From the NCBI GenBank assembly GCA_041396585.1, contig JAWKYG010000007.1:124001-188000 (forward strand): 64,000 nucleotides of DNA. The letters are read 5' to 3'. Shown here one piece after another: positions 45,390-53,067 of the stretch. Source of the DNA: JAUIAI01 sp041396585 (GTDB taxonomy: Bacteria > Pseudomonadota > Gammaproteobacteria > Burkholderiales > Burkholderiaceae_E). The stretch's first letter is position 1. Each line of letters starts with the position of its first letter. The translations under genes and the position numbers were made by a program. The notes under the pieces were generated by a model, which worked only from the letters and a program-made list of their open reading frames with translations, was not told the origin of the DNA and did not search any database.

Positions 45390-46081
45390 TCAGCGGCGAA
45401 GCGGCTCCAGCAGTGCCGGCAGGCCCACGAGGAAGGCCCGCACATGCATCGGGATCACCCGCTCCACCGGTACCGGATTGGCATTGCGGTAGATGCGCCG
45501 GCGGATCGCCAGATGCGATACCGCACCGTGAAGGATCCAGCCGATTTCCTGCATCTGGGCCCGGCTGCGGGGCACCGCCAGCCCCATCTCGTGTGCCGCC
45601 TCACGCACGATGACCTCGAGCATGTCGGACAAAAGATCCGCGATGTATTTCTGAGCCATCGCCTCCTCGGCCAGCGAGGCGTATAGAAACAGGCGCAGCC
45701 AGCGTCGCGACAGGATCGCCTCGTAGTAGTCGAGATAGAACGCGCTCAGCCTGGCCTGCATGGGCTGTGCGCGGTCACGAGCTGCACCAGCCAGACCGCC
45801 TTGAAGGGCCCCTCGATGCAATCACGATAGACCTCCTGGATGAGCGCCGACTTGGTCGGAAAGAAGCTGTAGAGCAATCTCTGAGAGATCCCACAGGCAT
45901 CGGCAAGACCCCGTGTCTGCGCAGTCAGACCGTATTCGGCGAAATACTCGCCGGCGCGCGCGAGGATGTCGGCGCGACGCTTCTCGCGCGGCATGCGCAC
46001 CGGCTTGGATGCCGTCTTCCCAGACGCCAGGGGTGGTTTCGAACGCCGCGCCTGCGCCAGGTGATCGGATTTCGCTTTCAT
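45390..46081 (-). pseudogene. TetR/AcrR-family transcriptional regulator, one frameshift
   Basis: The N-terminal helix-turn-helix part is intact from 46081: ILARAGEYFAEYGLTAQTRG, ADACGISQRLLYSFFPTKSA and LIQEVYRDCIEGPFKAVWLV. Near 45780 the frame changes once, and the ligand-binding helices continue as RAQPMQARLSAFYLDYYEAI through AQKYIADLLSDMLEVIVREA to PALLEPLRR. The total span is one base off a whole number of codons. The rebuilt protein would be about 230 residues. It is next to the ABC transporter operon, and similar inverted repeats flank it, so it probably represses that operon. Confidence 0.85.
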
Positions 46082-46147
46082 CGCTGCATGTCCGGGGCAC
46101 GCCCACCCATCGTCGAGAACTTCACTTTACGATACACGTGACTGCCA

Positions 46148-46161
46148 TCATCAACTGACGA
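46148..46161. promoter_or_regulatory. candidate TetR operator 2
   Basis: TCATC-AACT-GACGA is nearly the same palindrome as at 45344-45357, with one arm mismatch. It sits in the 137-bp divergent gap between tetR and the NIPSNAP gene, where a TetR protein would autoregulate and control its neighbour. Confidence 0.5.
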
Positions 46162-46218
46162 CTTCCGGCCTCGCATCGTGGCCGTCGATGATCGCACCCA
46201 ACCGAGCGGAGACAAACC

Positions 46219-46530
46219 ATGATCGTTGAAATGCGTACCTATCGTGTGCAGGCTGGCAAGGCCGCCGAATTTCTTCGAATCTACGAGGCCGACGGCCTGT
46301 CGATCATCACCCGCTACGCCCGTCTGCTTGGCTGCTACACGACCGAATCGGGCACGCTGAACGCGGTCGTGTTCCTGTGGGCCTATGACGATTACGGCCA
46401 TCGCAGCGCGCAGCGCGCCAAGCTTGCTGCCGACGCCGGCTGGCAGGCGTTCGTGCCGACGATTCTGCCGTTTCTGGTCAAGCAGGACAGCGTCTTCCTG
46501 AGCCCGACCGCGTTCTCCCCGGCGCCCTGA
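46219..46530 (+). CDS. NIPSNAP-family protein
   Basis: This is a small ferredoxin-like (dimeric alpha/beta barrel) protein of 103 residues. MIVEMRTYRVQAGKAAEFLR at the start and the later FVPTILPFLVKQDSVFLSPT match the NIPSNAP pattern. Its biochemical role is unknown; bacterial members often sit beside catabolic genes. It is divergent from tetR and shares its presumed operator region. Confidence 0.82.
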   Translation: MIVEMRTYRVQAGKAAEFLRIYEADGLSIITRYARLLGCYTTESGTLNAVVFLWAYDDYGHRSAQRAKLAADAGWQAFVPTILPFLVKQDSVFLSPTAFSPAP

Positions 46531-46552
46531 GCGGCAACATCCCGGCGCGGGG

Positions 46553-47428
46553 TCAGACCGGCGGATCGTCATAGAGCTTGTAGATCGCCAGCGTGTCCAG
46601 TTCGCCGTGACCGCGCGCGATCAGCGCGCGATAGATGTTCGCGGCCTGTGAGGTCATGGGCACCGGTGTCTGCAGCGAACGGGCGAGATCGGTCGCCATG
46701 TCCAGATCCTTCAGATTCACCCACGCATAGCCGGTGGGAGGATCGAATTGCCGCGCGCGCATCTGTTCCCAGTGATGCTGCAGGATGGCGCTGTCGGCGT
46801 AGCCGCCGGCCAGCGCCTGCGGAATGCGCTGCGCATCCAGGCCGCTTTTTTCGGCGACGCGAAGCGCCTCGGCCACGGTGCAGAAGGTGTTCAATACCAG
46901 CATCTGATTGATGACCTTGGCCACCTGGCCGCTGCCCACAGGGCCGAGGTGGGTCCAGTTGCCGGCCAGCAAATCGAGCACGGGGCGCGCGCGGGCGACA
47001 TCGGCGTCGCTTCCGCCGACCATGATGGTCAGGCGGGCCGCCTCGGCCGCCGGCGGGCCGCCGGACATCGGAGCATCGACCCAGCTCACCGAGTGCTGAT
47101 CGGCCATCCGTGCAGCCAGTTCCCGGGTGCCGCCCGTGTCACAGGTGGAAAAATCGATCACCAGGGCGCCTGCCCGCCAGCCGTCGCCGATCGCGTTCAC
47201 CACCTCCTGCACCTGGGCCAGACCGTTGACGCACAGCGCGACGATGTCGGCCCCGCCGGCGACCTCGGCAGGGCTTTGGCAGGCAATGGCACCAGCCTCG
47301 GCGAGAGGCCCTATGCGCGTGCAATCACGGTCATAGACGCGCACCGCATGGCCGCTGGCCAGCAGTCTTGCCACCATGGGCCGCCCCATCAGGCCGAGTC
47401 CGATGAATCCCAGCGTGCTCTGTGCCAT
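46553..47428 (-). CDS. NAD(P)-dependent beta-hydroxyacid dehydrogenase (3-hydroxyisobutyrate dehydrogenase family)
   Basis: This is a 291-residue oxidoreductase. The N-terminal Rossmann domain opens LGFIGLGLMGRPMVARLLAS, substrate binding is in DAPMSGGPPAAEAARLTIMV, and the catalytic lysine is in GSGQVAKVINQMLVLNTFC. Substrates in the family include 3-hydroxyisobutyrate, tartronate semialdehyde and related acids; which one applies here is not clear. It is convergent with the NIPSNAP gene and 160 bp from the divergent acyl-CoA dehydrogenase gene. Confidence 0.9.
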   Translation of the reverse strand: MAQSTLGFIGLGLMGRPMVARLLASGHAVRVYDRDCTRIGPLAEAGAIACQSPAEVAGGADIVALCVNGLAQVQEVVNAIGDGWRAGALVIDFSTCDTGGTRELAARMADQHSVSWVDAPMSGGPPAAEAARLTIMVGGSDADVARARPVLDLLAGNWTHLGPVGSGQVAKVINQMLVLNTFCTVAEALRVAEKSGLDAQRIPQALAGGYADSAILQHHWEQMRARQFDPPTGYAWVNLKDLDMATDLARSLQTPVPMTSQAANIYRALIARGHGELDTLAIYKLYDDPPV

Positions 47429-47588
47429 GGTTGCTCCACCTCCCGGTTGATCCAGATGTTCGTGACGGCGAGCGTATCAGCCTTGGAGCATCGCCGTTGA
47501 GGTGTCGTGGCATGGCGCGATGACGCGCGTCTTGCGGCTGTGAGCGGGCGCCTAGAATGGTGGTTTGACGCGACCTGAGGAAATCGAC

Positions 47589-49277
47589 ATGGGTGGAATC
47601 GACCCGGCGCTGAGTGCCGCTCTCGAGGAGTCATCTCCGGTGCCCGATGCCTACGGACAAGACTTCTGGCGTAACGACCCGGACTTTGCCCGCCTGCTGG
47701 CGCTCTACACCCCGCCCGATGTGCTCTCGCGCCTGCAACCCCGGCTCGAACGACTCGGTGCGCTGGTCGGCGCCGAACTGAGCGACCTGGCGCAGAGCGC
47801 GGATCGCCATCCCCCGCAACTGCACCTGCGCAACCGGCGCGGCCAGGATGATCAGCGCATCGAGTACCACCCGGCGTATCTGGAGATGTCGCGTCTGGCG
47901 TTCGGTGAGTTCGGCCTTGCCGCGCTCAGCCACCGTGCCGGCGTGTTCGGCGCCGACGCACCGCTGCCACCGATTGCCAAATATGCACTGACCTACCTGT
48001 TCGCACAGGCCGAGTTCGGCCTGCTCTGCCCGGTCAGCATGACCGACAGCCTCACGCGCACGCTGCGCAAGTTCGGCGATCAGGCCTTGATCGAGCGCTA
48101 TCTGCCGCATCTGGCCAGTCAGGACATGGACACGCTCTACCAGGGCGCGATGTTCATGACCGAACAGGGCGCCGGCTCGGATGTGGCGGCCACCGCCAGT
48201 ACGGCCGAGCCGCTCGGCGACGGCCGCTGGGCTCTGACCGGTGACAAGTGGTTCTGCTCGAATGCGGATGCGGATCTGGCCTTCGTGCTCGCGCGCGCCG
48301 ATGCCTCGCGACCCGGCTTCGCCGGCGTCGGCCTGTTCCTCTTGCCCAAGCGCCTCGACGACGGCCGCCACAATCATTACCGGATCATCCGCCTGAAGGA
48401 GAAGCTGGGCACACGCGATATGGCCAGTGGTGAGATCAGGCTGGAGGGCGCACACGCGTGGCTGGTCGGCGAGATCGGCGAGGGCTTCAAGCAGATGGCC
48501 GACATGGTCAACAACTCGCGCCTGTCCAATGCGGTTCGCTCAGCGGGCATGATGCGCCGTGCGATGGCCGAGGCGATGCACGTGGCACGCAACCGGGTCG
48601 CCTTCGGCAAACGCCTGATCGAACTGCCGCTGATGCAACGCCAGCTGGCCAAGATGCTGCTGCGCACGGAGCAGGCGCGCAGCATGGTGTTTCAGACCGC
48701 GGAAACACTGCGCCGCTCCGATGCCGGCGAACCCGACGCCTATGCGCTGCTGCGCATCCTCACGCCGTTGATCAAGTTTCGCGCCTGCCGCGATGCGCGT
48801 CAGGTGGTGGGTGATGCGATGGAAGTCCGCGGAGGCTGCGGTTATATCGAGGACTTCCCCGAGCCGCGACTGCTGCGCGATGCGCATCTGGGCAGCATCT
48901 GGGAGGGGACCAGCAACATCGTCGCGCTCGATGTGATCCGTGCCGTCAAACGCGAGGGCAGCCTGCCCATACTGCATGCGCATTTGCGCGGCCTGGCCGA
49001 GCAGGCTGACTTCGCGCCGCTGCTCGAGCTCTGGCCGCGTATCGAGGCGCTGGTTGCGGCCGCCGGGCGCGACCCCGTGCACACGCGCAGCGCGGCCAGT
49101 GCCCTTTATCACATGAGCGCCAGCGTGGCCATGGCCTGGGAGGCCGGCCGCATCGGCAGCAACTCCCGACGCGAGTTGGCCAAGGCGGTACTCGATTACC
49201 GTCTGCGCCCGCGAGACCCCCTGGCCGTGGACGGCGCCGATCGCTTCGACTGGCCGGCGCTGCTGGCCACGGCCTGA
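47589..49277 (+). CDS. acyl-CoA dehydrogenase family protein, AidB-like
   Basis: This is a flavoprotein of 562 residues, longer than ordinary acyl-CoA dehydrogenases (about 380) and close to AidB (about 540). Blocks include MTEQGAGSDVAATASTAEPL, WALTGDKWFCSNADADLAFV, RLKEKLGTRDMASGEIRLEG and GGCGYIEDFPEPRLLRDAHL followed by GSIWEGTSNIVALD, all in the AidB-type arrangement. AidB is linked to the alkylation response, while relatives oxidise acyl-CoAs; activity here is unassigned. I chose the ATG at 47589 because GAGGAAATCGAC precedes it; an earlier in-frame start is at 47565. The 3' end overlaps the convergent pseudouridine synthase gene by 82 bp. Confidence 0.88.
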   Translation: MGGIDPALSAALEESSPVPDAYGQDFWRNDPDFARLLALYTPPDVLSRLQPRLERLGALVGAELSDLAQSADRHPPQLHLRNRRGQDDQRIEYHPAYLEMSRLAFGEFGLAALSHRAGVFGADAPLPPIAKYALTYLFAQAEFGLLCPVSMTDSLTRTLRKFGDQALIERYLPHLASQDMDTLYQGAMFMTEQGAGSDVAATASTAEPLGDGRWALTGDKWFCSNADADLAFVLARADASRPGFAGVGLFLLPKRLDDGRHNHYRIIRLKEKLGTRDMASGEIRLEGAHAWLVGEIGEGFKQMADMVNNSRLSNAVRSAGMMRRAMAEAMHVARNRVAFGKRLIELPLMQRQLAKMLLRTEQARSMVFQTAETLRRSDAGEPDAYALLRILTPLIKFRACRDARQVVGDAMEVRGGCGYIEDFPEPRLLRDAHLGSIWEGTSNIVALDVIRAVKREGSLPILHAHLRGLAEQADFAPLLELWPRIEALVAAAGRDPVHTRSAASALYHMSASVAMAWEAGRIGSNSRRELAKAVLDYRLRPRDPLAVDGADRFDWPALLATA

Positions 49278-50137
49278 GCCGGCGCGCCGCGCGCGCCCGG
49301 CTTCAGCCGCAGGCGCCGGGGCACAGCCGCAGCCGGGCCCTGCGTCGAGCGCGCCGGCTCCGTGACGATGGGCTGCCCGACCGGGGGAGACTCCGGCGCC
49401 GCCATCGCGGCCGGCTGAGTCCCGGCCGACGGCTGCCCGGTGTCTCGCAAGCGCTCGGCTGGCCGCACCGTCCCGCCGGCCACCGCAAGTGCCTGCGCTG
49501 ATTCCGTACCGGAAGCGGCACCTGCCTCGCGTGGCACGAATTCACGCCACTGGCCGGGGCTCAGCCCCTGCAGCGTCCAGGGCCCCACCCGGTAGCGGAT
49601 CAAACGCAGCGTCGGATGGCCGATCGCGGCGGTCATACGCCGTACCTGCCGATTGCGCCCCTCGGTGATCGTGACGGACAGCCAGCTCGTCGGAATATTG
49701 GCCCGATAGCGGATCGGCGGATCGCGGGGCCACAGCCAGCGGGGCTCGTCGATGCGCTTGGCGCGACACGGCCCGCATCGACCGTCGTTGAGCATGACGC
49801 CGGCAGCGAGGGCGGCAATCGCGGCATCGTCGGGCTCGCCCTCCACCTGGATCAGATAGGTCTTGGGCATCTTGTAACGCGGCTCGGCGATCCGCCGCTG
49901 CAGGCCACCATCATTGGTCAGCAACAGCAGGCCCTCGCTGTCGCGATCGAGGCGCCCGGCCGGATAGACATCGGGTACGGGAAGGAAGTCGGCCAGGCAG
50001 GCGCGATCGCCATCGCGGGTGAACTGGCACAGCACATCGTACGGCTTGTTGAGCAGGATCAGCCGACGCTGGCCGCGCTCGACGGCCGGACGCGGCGGCC
50101 GTCTGGCGGGCCGGTGCGGGGGGTTGTGTTGAGCCAT
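49196..50137 (-). CDS. 23S rRNA pseudouridine synthase, RluE/RsuA family
   Basis: This enzyme isomerises a uridine in rRNA. The catalytic core (about residues 25-205) has RLILLNKPYDVLCQFT, the catalytic-Asp motif PAGRLDRDSEGLLLLTNDG, YLIQVEGEPDD, and EGRNRQVRRMTAAIGHPTLR. No N-terminal S4 domain is present, which fits RluE. The last 100 residues are an unconserved Pro/Ala/Arg-rich tail, and the final 82 bp lie antisense to the acyl-CoA dehydrogenase gene. The start MAQHNPPHRP follows an AGAAGGA site. The frame stays open far upstream only because it is antisense to the exonuclease gene. Confidence 0.9.
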   Translation of the reverse strand: MAQHNPPHRPARRPPRPAVERGQRRLILLNKPYDVLCQFTRDGDRACLADFLPVPDVYPAGRLDRDSEGLLLLTNDGGLQRRIAEPRYKMPKTYLIQVEGEPDDAAIAALAAGVMLNDGRCGPCRAKRIDEPRWLWPRDPPIRYRANIPTSWLSVTITEGRNRQVRRMTAAIGHPTLRLIRYRVGPWTLQGLSPGQWREFVPREAGAASGTESAQALAVAGGTVRPAERLRDTGQPSAGTQPAAMAAPESPPVGQPIVTEPARSTQGPAAAVPRRLRLKPGARGAPAQAVASSAGQSKRSAPSTARGSRGRRR

Positions 50138-50386
50138 GAATCCTTCTCTTGTGGCCGGCCCGATGATCGGGCGATCGCCGCACATCGGGCGAGGCGCCAA
50201 AGCCACCGCCAACCCACGTGAGACCCGGTATCGCGTTGCGCAGATACGCGTGTGCCGCGTCGCAGGCATATTCGATGCGCCACGACACACCGGCAACAGC
50301 ATACCTGCTCCGGGCGCGCGCCAAGCCCCGTGGGGCATCGGGTGATCGGCCGCGACCCGCAGCGCGGATCGGGCATCATCGCCGGC

Positions 50387-51409
50387 ATGAATCCGCAAGC
50401 CGATCTGGTCGTCCGCCGTCGTGAGGGCCTTTACTGCGCCGCCGGCGACTTCTATATCGATCCCTGGGCCCGCGTCGGGCGCGCGGTGATCACGCATGCC
50501 CATGCGGACCACGCCCGGGCCGGTCATGCGCACTATCTGTGCAGTGCCGAGTCCCGACATGTGCTGCACGAACGACTCGGGCCGGTGTCCCTGCAATGCC
50601 TCGGCTGGGGGGAGGTCCTGCGCATCGACGAGGTCGAACTGAGCCTGCATCCGGCCGGTCACATCCTCGGTGCCGCCCAGGTACGGATCGCGCACCCCCG
50701 GCTCGGCACCTGGGTCTTGTCCGGTGACTACCGGCTGCAGCCAGATCCCACCTGCACCCCGTTCGAACCGGTGCGCTGCGATACCTTCGTCACCGAATCC
50801 ACCTTCGGGCTGCCGGTCTATCGCTGGCCTTCGCAAGAGCGCGAGATCGGACGTCTGCTCGCCTGGTGGCAGACCAATGCCGCGCAACGCCTGCCGTCTC
50901 GCCTGCAGGTCTATTCGCTGGGCAAGGCGCAACGGGTGCTCGCCGCGCTCTCCCGGCACAGTCAGCTGCCAGGCCGCATCGTCTGTCATCCGGCGATCGA
51001 ACGCATGAATGCCGCCTATGCCGCCAGCGGCATCGAACTCCCCGCGACGACCTCGGCCGACGCGCTTTCCGCCGACGATCGTGCCGGCGCGCTCTTGCTC
51101 CTGCCGCCGGCCGCAGCCGACGGGCCGCTTGCGCGCAGCCTGCGTCATGCGCGCGATGCGCTTGCCTCGGGATGGATGCAGATCCGCGGCATGAGGCGGC
51201 GGCGCGCGGTGGATCTCGGGCTGGTGATCTCCGACCATGCCGACTGGCCCGCCCTGCAATCGGCGATCAGGGCGAGCGGCGCGCAGCGTGTGATAGTCAC
51301 GCACGGCTATGAAGCGGTGATGGTGCGCTGGCTGAGCGAGCAGGGACTGCACGCCGGCCATTTCGAGACCGCATTCATCGGTGACGACGACGAGGGCAGC
51401 GGCACATGA
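50387..51409 (+). CDS. ligase-associated DNA exonuclease (metallo-beta-lactamase fold)
   Basis: This 340-residue nuclease of the MBL/beta-CASP group is the first gene of the DNA-repair cluster. The metal-binding motif is HAHADH (residues 37-42) in ITHAHADHARAGHAHYL, with downstream HPAGHILGAAQVRI, VLSGDYRLQPDPTCTPFEP and ISDHADWPAL supplying further ligands. It has no long leader: the preceding 249 bp back to the pseudouridine synthase gene hold the divergent promoters. The stop overlaps the ligase start by 4 bp. Confidence 0.93.
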   Translation: MNPQADLVVRRREGLYCAAGDFYIDPWARVGRAVITHAHADHARAGHAHYLCSAESRHVLHERLGPVSLQCLGWGEVLRIDEVELSLHPAGHILGAAQVRIAHPRLGTWVLSGDYRLQPDPTCTPFEPVRCDTFVTESTFGLPVYRWPSQEREIGRLLAWWQTNAAQRLPSRLQVYSLGKAQRVLAALSRHSQLPGRIVCHPAIERMNAAYAASGIELPATTSADALSADDRAGALLLLPPAAADGPLARSLRHARDALASGWMQIRGMRRRRAVDLGLVISDHADWPALQSAIRASGAQRVIVTHGYEAVMVRWLSEQGLHAGHFETAFIGDDDEGSGT

Positions 51410-53067
51410 GACGCTTCGCCGCGCTCTATGAGGCCCTCGACGGCACCACCTCGACCAATGCCCGGGTCGACGCCATGGCCGCCTACTTCGCCTCTGTCCC
51501 CGCCGCCGATGCCACCTGGGCGGTGTTCCTGCTGGCGGGCGGGCGGCTCGGCCGTATCGTCCCGCTCGCCGAGTTGCGCGCAATGGCGGCGCGGCAGGCC
51601 GCCCTGCCCGACTGGTTGTTCGAGGCCTGCTATCAGACCGTGGGAGACCTCGCCGAGACGATCGCCCGCGTGCTGCCCGAGCCCGGCCGCTCCGATGAGC
51701 GCTCACTGGCGGCCTGGATCACGACCGAGATCCTGCCGTTGCGAGATGCCCCGCCGGAAAGTCGCGGACAGGTCGTTCAGGATTGGTGGCAGGCCTTGGC
51801 GGGCACCGAGCGCTTCCTGCTCAACAAGCTCCTCACCGGCGGGCTGCGTGTGGGTGTCTCGCGCCAGCTCGTGGTGCGCGCCCTGGCCCGCACCAGCGGG
51901 CTGGACCCGCGCCTGCTTGCCGCGCGCATGATCGGCTTCACCGAGCTCGAGCCGGTGCCCGATGCCGGTCGCTTCGAGGCCTTGATACGCCCACCTTCGG
52001 CGATCGATCGCGAGGCTTCCCGCCTGCCTTTTCCCTTCTTCCTGGCGCATCCGCTGACAGGCTCGACCAATGAGCTTGGCACATGTTCCGATTGGCAGAT
52101 GGAATGGAAGTGGGATGGCATTCGTGCCCAGCTCGTATGCCGTCACGGCGGCAGCTGGCTCTGGACCCGCGGAGAGGAATTGATCAGCGAACGCTTTCCC
52201 GAGTTGCAGGCCGCGGCCCTGACACTGCCCGAGGGCACGGTGCTCGATGGCGAACTGCTCTGCTGGGCCAGCGGTGCGGCAATGCCGCTGCCCTTCGCGA
52301 CCCTGCAGACCCGCATCAATCGCAAACGCATCGGTGCCCGGCTGCTGGCCGATGCGCCGGCGATCCTGCTGGCCTATGACCTGCTGGAATCCGGCGGGCG
52401 GGACCTGCGCGCCTGCCCGCTCGCGCAGCGCCGCGCCGCCCTCGAACGGCTCTTTGCCGGGCAGCCGGCCGATGCACCGATTCGGCTGGCACCCCTGTTG
52501 CGCGCGGCAACCTGGGCCGAGGTGAACGGCCTGCACGGCTCGGCCGGCGCGCACGGGGTCGAAGGCCTGATGCTCAAACGCCTTGCCAGTGCCTATGGGA
52601 TTGGCCGTACGCGCAGCGATCCGCGAGGCGACTGGCTCAAGCTCAAGCTCGAACCGATGTCGGTCGATGCGGTGCTGATCTACGCGCAGGCCGGTCACGG
52701 ACGGCGCGCCGGCCTTTATACCGACTACACCTTCGCCGTCTGGTCTAACGCCGACGACGGCGAGCGTCGCCTGGTGCCCTTCGCCAAGGCCTATTCCGGG
52801 CTCACCGACGCCGAGATCCGCGAGGTCGATGCGCTGGTGAGGCGCCATATCCGCGAACGCTTCGGCCCCGTGCGGCAGGTCGAGCCGCTGCTCGTGTTCG
52901 AGATCGGATTCGAAGGCATCGCGCGCTCCACGCGGCACAAGTCGGGGATCGCGGTGCGCTTCCCGCGCATGCTGCGCTGGCGGCGCGACAAGCCTGCTGC
53001 CGAGGCCGACACCCTGGCCGCGCTCCAGCGCCTGTTGCCCGGTGATGGGCAGCCCGCGAACCGATGA
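51406..53067 (+). CDS. ATP-dependent DNA ligase (LigB/LigC-like, Lhr-associated)
   Basis: This 553-residue ligase seals DNA nicks using ATP, separately from the replicative NAD-dependent LigA. It has an N-terminal DNA-binding domain (about 1-200), the nucleotidyltransferase domain with nucleophile Lys235 in EWKWDGIRAQL, VLDGELLCW, HGVEGLMLKR and WLKLKLEP, then an OB domain ending with FEIGFEGIARSTRHKSGIAV. It overlaps both flanking genes by 4 bp, so the cluster is one tightly coupled operon. Confidence 0.95.
   Translation: MRRFAALYEALDGTTSTNARVDAMAAYFASVPAADATWAVFLLAGGRLGRIVPLAELRAMAARQAALPDWLFEACYQTVGDLAETIARVLPEPGRSDERSLAAWITTEILPLRDAPPESRGQVVQDWWQALAGTERFLLNKLLTGGLRVGVSRQLVVRALARTSGLDPRLLAARMIGFTELEPVPDAGRFEALIRPPSAIDREASRLPFPFFLAHPLTGSTNELGTCSDWQMEWKWDGIRAQLVCRHGGSWLWTRGEELISERFPELQAAALTLPEGTVLDGELLCWASGAAMPLPFATLQTRINRKRIGARLLADAPAILLAYDLLESGGRDLRACPLAQRRAALERLFAGQPADAPIRLAPLLRAATWAEVNGLHGSAGAHGVEGLMLKRLASAYGIGRTRSDPRGDWLKLKLEPMSVDAVLIYAQAGHGRRAGLYTDYTFAVWSNADDGERRLVPFAKAYSGLTDAEIREVDALVRRHIRERFGPVRQVEPLLVFEIGFEGIARSTRHKSGIAVRFPRMLRWRRDKPAAEADTLAALQRLLPGDGQPANR

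Noticed and set aside
50138..51706. Minus-strand extension of the pseudouridine synthase frame to 836 codons
   Set aside because: The part upstream of 50137 is antisense to the exonuclease gene and has no conservation; the start at 50137 has a ribosome binding site.
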